From: DASPJL01 sp035628645
Lineage (GTDB): Bacteria; Bacteroidota; Bacteroidia; Cytophagales; Cyclobacteriaceae
Direction of reading: 5' to 3'
Length of the DNA stretch: 18,101 bases
Assembly (NCBI GenBank): GCA_035628645.1
Contig: DASPJL010000032.1
Span: forward strand, 1-18,101
Of the stretch, positions 14,728 through 18,101 are shown piece by piece; position 1 is the stretch's first letter, and every line of letters begins with the position of its first letter. The notes beneath the pieces were generated by a model. The model worked only from the letters and a program-made list of their open reading frames with translations, was not told the origin of the DNA and did no database searches. A program made the position numbers and the translations under genes.

Positions 14728-15390
14728 TTAGAGATTATTTAATGCTTCGAAATGGCGATCGTTGAATTCTGATAATGAGTTAAGTTTAAAATCCGAAATA
14801 TCAAACTTAGTCTCGTTGCTATAGCCTTTATCAGGAATTGAAATTGTTTTCATTCTGGCTGCTTTTGCCGCGATCAGTCCGTTAAACGAATCTTCAAAGA
14901 CGAGGCAAAAGTAAGGCTGTACATCAAGCTTTTTTGCAGCATTGATAAATACAGCAGGATGAGGTTTTCCATATTCTTCAAACTCTGCCGAATGGAGCAC
15001 TTCAAAGTAATGAGATATATTCAGTTTGTTTAAAACCGTATTAATCACTCTTATGGGAGAAGTAGAGGCCAATCCTATCCTTACATTCCTTTTCTTAAAA
15101 AAATCAAGGATATAAGTTACACCTTCCATTGCCTCTCCCTTTTCAACGATAAGTCTGATCGCTTCTTCAAATATTTCCTTTTCCATCTCCTCAAAGCTTT
15201 TGCCTTGCCACGGGAATTTATTGTGCCAGTATCTGACCACTTCGTCAATTTTATAACCCATGGTTTGCAAACACAACTCCCTTGTCAGGTGAACGCCGAC
15301 AGTGGAAAAGATTTTAATTTCTGCTTCCTGCCACAGGGGTTCGGAGTCTATTAAAAGACCATCCATGTCAAATATTACAGCTTCAATCAT
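14728..15390 (-). CDS. hxpB: HAD-superfamily sugar phosphatase, HxpB-like (hexitol/2-deoxyglucose-6-phosphatase type)
   Basis: HAD-like phosphatase of 220 residues, the size of its family. It closely resembles E. coli HxpB (YniC), which dephosphorylates hexitol and 2-deoxyglucose phosphates: both share FDMDGLLIDSEPLW near the N-terminus. Catalytic residues are visible: nucleophile Asp8 and Asp10 (FDMDG), motif II STS at 109-111 (GLASTSP), Lys142 (YGKPHP) and acidic Glu166-Asp167 (VFEDSFNG). The cap segment runs about 15-85 (LGLRIDMVV-like MGYKIDEVVRYWHNKFPWQG). It is a cytoplasmic soluble enzyme. It lies 48 bp after the GNAT gene on the same strand and downstream of the RND pump gene, so it may be co-transcribed, though the products look functionally unrelated. 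Close alternatives are beta-phosphoglucomutase-like HADs; the LLIDSEPLW signature favours HxpB. Confidence 0.83.
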   Translation of the reverse strand: MIEAVIFDMDGLLIDSEPLWQEAEIKIFSTVGVHLTRELCLQTMGYKIDEVVRYWHNKFPWQGKSFEEMEKEIFEEAIRLIVEKGEAMEGVTYILDFFKKRNVRIGLASTSPIRVINTVLNKLNISHYFEVLHSAEFEEYGKPHPAVFINAAKKLDVQPYFCLVFEDSFNGLIAAKAARMKTISIPDKGYSNETKFDISDFKLNSLSEFNDRHFEALNNL

Positions 15391-15438
15391 TCTTATCTTA
15401 TTTTGTAAACTCTCATTTTCTTTTTACTAAAGAAATCA

Positions 15439-15966
15439 TTAAATCACTTCTAAAAAAGCCTTCGGGTAAACTACGACACCCGATCTATTTTCAAGTGCAT
15501 TTGAAGTTAATTCAATTCCCATAAAAGCCTCGTCAGGCACTTCAAAAGGGCAAAGTATGCCCCATTTTGAAGCAGGCTTGAATCCAAACCTTGAATAAAA
15601 AGTTTTATGACCTAAAACAATTACTGACTCATATTTTAATGCCTTTGCTTTTCTTAGTCCTTCCCTCACCAACATTGTCCCAATGCCGCGATTTTGAAAT
15701 TCCGGTAAAACAGCCATTGGAGCCAGCGCAAGTGATACATGATCTTCCTGTCCTTTAATTCTGATCTCAGAAAACAGGATGTGTCCTACAATACCTATTT
15801 TATTTTCTGCTACTAAAGATAATTCCGGAATGAATTCTTTTCCTGATCGCAGGCGATCTATCAGGAGACTTTCGTCTTCCCGACCAAATGCTGCTTTGTT
15901 TATTCCAAAAATCGCCCGTACATCTTCTGCTTTTTCCTCCCTGATTATTATACGTTCCATTGTCAT
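15439..15966 (-). CDS. GNAT-family N-acetyltransferase, YhbS-like
   Basis: Cytoplasmic acetyltransferase of 175 residues using acetyl-CoA. The acetyl-CoA pyrophosphate-binding motif A is clear at 91-96 (QNRGIG) within LAPMAVLPEFQNRGIGTMLV. FYSRFGFKP (123-131) and an N-terminal IIIREEKAEDVRAIFGINKAAF are typical of the YhbS-like (COG3153) branch. The acceptor is unknown; small molecules or ribosomal/tRNA targets are possible for this branch. The ATG at 15966 is supported by an AGGAGG at 15979-15974 on the minus strand, 7 nt upstream, rare in this phylum; a second in-frame ATG follows at 15960. It starts 26 bp after the RND gene ends and lies 48 bp upstream of the HAD gene, so an RND-GNAT-HAD transcript is plausible. 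Confidence 0.84.
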   Translation of the reverse strand: MTMERIIIREEKAEDVRAIFGINKAAFGREDESLLIDRLRSGKEFIPELSLVAENKIGIVGHILFSEIRIKGQEDHVSLALAPMAVLPEFQNRGIGTMLVREGLRKAKALKYESVIVLGHKTFYSRFGFKPASKWGILCPFEVPDEAFMGIELTSNALENRSGVVVYPKAFLEVI

Positions 15967-15973
15967 GAAATTT

Positions 15974-15979
15974 CCTCCT
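15974..15979 (-). promoter_or_regulatory. Shine-Dalgarno sequence AGGAGG of the GNAT gene
   Basis: On the minus strand AGGAGG precedes the ATG at 15966 by 7 nt, an ideal spacing. Most Bacteroidota genes, including nearly all others in this window, have no Shine-Dalgarno, so this one stands out and decides between the two nearby ATG codons in favour of 15966. Confidence 0.7.
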
Positions 15980-15992
15980 GATAGTTTAAAAG

Positions 15993-18101
15993 CTAAACCG
16001 ACTTACCAGAAGCAGCATCATGATCAAAGTCCGGTTCCTTATACATCTCCTGCAATTCTGCCAGCCTTTTCTTTCCATAAGCATACCTGGTGATGACCAC
16101 ATAAAGAACAGGAACTGCAAAAATGGCAAGGAAAGTTGCAGCAAGCATACCTCCAATTACTGTCCATCCTATAGTTTGCCTGGCCACTGCACCTGCTCCC
16201 GAAGCTAAAGCCAACGGAAGTACACCCAGAATAAATGCCAGGGAAGTCATGATGATGGGTCTTAATCTTAGTTTTACAGCTTCAATAGTTGCTCCTACCA
16301 GTTCCCGGCCACGGTCCACTCTTTCTTTTGCAAATTCAACAATTAATATGGCATTTTTTGCTGCGAGTCCTATCAGTGTGATCAATCCAATTTGAGCATA
16401 TACGTTATTGCTAAGACTTGGCAGGAACATCAAAGCTACAATTGCTCCGAAGGCTCCTAAAGGCACTGCAAACAAGATTGAAAAAGGTACGGACCAACTT
16501 TCATAAAGCGCCGCCAGCAACAACAATACAAGTACAATGGATAATGTGAAAATAATAATAGTACTATTTCCCGCCGAAAGTTCTTCCCTGCTTAGTCCAG
16601 AAAAGGCATAACCATATCCCGAAGGTAATACTTCCGCCGCCACCTCCTCCAAGGCTTTGATGGCTTGCCCGCTACTGTATCCAGGAGCTGCATTTCCATT
16701 TATTTCAGCGGTCCTGAATAAATTGTAATGTGAAATTAAAGGAGCATTTTCAACTACTTTATAGGTAATCAACGCGCTTAAAGGAATGGACTCTCCCTGC
16801 CTGTTAAGTACATAATATTGCTTCAAATCTTCAATTTCATTTCTATAAGAAGTGTCTGCCTGTGCCACTACTCTGAAATTTCGACCATATCGGGTAAAGT
16901 CATTAATATATTGACTCCCCATATAGGAGGACATGGTATTAAAAATATCGGAAATGGATACCCCTAGTTTTTTAGCTTTTTCTCGGTCAACATCAATATG
17001 ATACCCTGGTGTTTTCGCTGTAAAAAAAGAGAATGCACCGGCAATTTCAGGCCGTTTGTTTACAGCTGCCAAAAATTGTCCCAACATTTGTTCAAATTCT
17101 TTAATATCACCTGCCCTTCGTTGCTGGAACATAAAACTAAATCCACCTGTATTACCAAGACCAGGAATAGCAGGAGGGGGAATCACAATAATATTGGCAT
17201 CCTTCAGATAAGCAAATTTCTCTCTTAATTGAGCCATTACTCCATACAATTGGTCCGCTTTTTCCTTTCTTTCATCCCAAGGATGCATCTGTATAAAGAA
17301 TGTACCACTGTTGGATTTAAAAGAAAAGTTGATGGCATTTAATCCTCCGATTGCAGTATAATTTTTAATTGCCTTTACCTCTGCAATCCTGTCACCCATT
17401 TCATTCAAAACTTCTCTTGTTCTGGAAGTAGAAGAAGCCTCCGGAAGTTGGAAAGAAATAAGCAGTCTTCCTTCATCTTCCGTTGGGATAAATCCTGTTG
17501 GCTTGGCTTGAAATAATCCAAAGGTCCCTACATATATACAGACCAGCAAAATAAGCACAAGCGGTGTAGCTTTGATACTTTTTCTAACTCCCCTTGAGTA
17601 GGAAATGGTTGTCTTTTCAAACCACCTGTTGAATTTATAAAAGTATTTATTTATCCCTTTGGAATTCTTATCCAGCTTCATCGGCTTCAACATTAAAGAA
17701 CATAGCGCCGGAGTAAGGGTAAGGGCTATAAATGCAGACAAAAGTACTGATATGGCAATCGTGATGGCAAACTGTTGATACAACCTTCCGACTATGCCAG
17801 GAATAAATCCAACCGGAATAAATACAGCTGCAAGTATAAGGGCAATGGCTATTACCGGTGCCGTAATCTCTTTCATGGCCTTCCGGGTAGCTTCTTTTGC
17901 AGAGAGCCCTTCATGATCTATATTGTGTTGTACGGCTTCCACCACCACAATGGCATCATCCACCACTATACCAATGGCCAGCACAAACCCAAAAAGGGTC
18001 AGTGTATTTATGGTAAAATCAAGCGGTATAAAGAATATAAAAGTTCCGATAATGGATACGGGAATCGCAAGAATAGGAATCAAAGTGGCCCGCCAGTTCT
18101 G
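15993..18101 (-). CDS. RND-family efflux pump inner-membrane subunit (AcrB/MexB type), N-terminal third outside window
   Basis: Proton-driven efflux transporter of the HAE1 branch, which exports drugs or other hydrophobic compounds with a periplasmic adaptor and an outer-membrane channel. About 702 residues are visible of about 1040 expected. The frame continues through the right edge (QNWRAT precedes the apparent TTG start at 18083, which is internal), so the start lies upstream on the minus strand. The proton-relay Asp pair is seen in GIVVDDAIVVVEAV (nt about 17955-17960), and the TM10 Lys in GLAAKNAILIVEFAKE. Periplasmic pore segments include KPTGFIPTEDEGRL, PPPAIPGLGNTGGF and INDFTRYGRNFRVVAQAD. 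The C-terminal cytoplasmic tail ends DFDHDAASGKSV. Adaptor and channel genes would be expected further upstream and cannot be seen. The substrate is not predictable from the sequence. Confidence 0.95.
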   Translation of the reverse strand, partial: QNWRATLIPILAIPVSIIGTFIFFIPLDFTINTLTLFGFVLAIGIVVDDAIVVVEAVQHNIDHEGLSAKEATRKAMKEITAPVIAIALILAAVFIPVGFIPGIVGRLYQQFAITIAISVLLSAFIALTLTPALCSLMLKPMKLDKNSKGINKYFYKFNRWFEKTTISYSRGVRKSIKATPLVLILLVCIYVGTFGLFQAKPTGFIPTEDEGRLLISFQLPEASSTSRTREVLNEMGDRIAEVKAIKNYTAIGGLNAINFSFKSNSGTFFIQMHPWDERKEKADQLYGVMAQLREKFAYLKDANIIVIPPPAIPGLGNTGGFSFMFQQRRAGDIKEFEQMLGQFLAAVNKRPEIAGAFSFFTAKTPGYHIDVDREKAKKLGVSISDIFNTMSSYMGSQYINDFTRYGRNFRVVAQADTSYRNEIEDLKQYYVLNRQGESIPLSALITYKVVENAPLISHYNLFRTAEINGNAAPGYSSGQAIKALEEVAAEVLPSGYGYAFSGLSREELSAGNSTIIIFTLSIVLVLLLLAALYESWSVPFSILFAVPLGAFGAIVALMFLPSLSNNVYAQIGLITLIGLAAKNAILIVEFAKERVDRGRELVGATIEAVKLRLRPIIMTSLAFILGVLPLALASGAGAVARQTIGWTVIGGMLAATFLAIFAVPVLYVVITRYAYGKKRLAELQEMYKEPDFDHDAASGKSV

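Noticed and set aside
15993..18083. TTG at 18083 as start of the RND gene
   Set aside because: Codons upstream read QNWRAT, a normal part of RND proteins near TM2, so the gene continues past the edge.

Overview
The window looks like a chromosomal segment of a free-living, AT-rich member of the Bacteroidota, most likely Cytophagales-like. The support is a SusC/SusD pair, several lipoproteins with Bacteroidota-style lipoboxes, outer-membrane barrels ending in aromatic residues, start codons mostly without Shine-Dalgarno sequences, and several TAnnTTTG promoter boxes of the phylum-specific type. The lineage below phylum is inferred from family resemblance only.

Left part (1-4084, plus strand): the 3' half of a SusC-type TonB-dependent receptor, a complete SusD-type lipoprotein and a DUF5018-like lipoprotein are packed 16 and 3 bp apart and closed by a clear intrinsic terminator. 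This is an outer-membrane glycan or oligomer uptake unit. No glycoside hydrolase, sulfatase or dedicated regulator is visible, so the substrate cannot be named. Facing it is a ROK-family sugar kinase without the usual zinc motif (4177-5058, minus), which could phosphorylate an imported sugar in the cytoplasm. Next is a membrane-anchored GAF-PAS protein with a long coiled coil and no output domain (5181-6755, minus).

Middle part (6756-10333): a 306-bp gap holds a promoter-like sequence of the rRNA/tRNA type on the plus strand and a good hairpin terminator, with no recognisable tRNA between them, so it is a candidate small RNA or the relic of an RNA gene. Two tandem paralogous outer-membrane barrel proteins follow on the minus strand. 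They share an N-terminal two-cysteine signature and related hairpins in their leaders. A 479-bp stretch without a convincing gene separates them from a small single-TM hypothetical protein.

Right part (10434-18101): a 1103-residue lipoprotein made of two FG-GAP/VCBS propeller blocks around an ASPIC/UnbV domain (minus), a divergent XRE-type regulator (plus), a large imperfect inverted repeat between convergent genes, then a minus-strand run of an RND efflux pump (N-terminal third outside the window), a GNAT acetyltransferase with an unusual strong Shine-Dalgarno sequence, and an HxpB-like HAD sugar phosphatase.

Most of the window is ordinary Bacteroidota content. The parts most worth a second look are the candidate small RNA at about 6885-7047, the duplicated barrels with their structured leaders, the FG-GAP lipoprotein, and the hairpin at 14646-14706. 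No CRISPR array, transposase, tRNA or rRNA was found.
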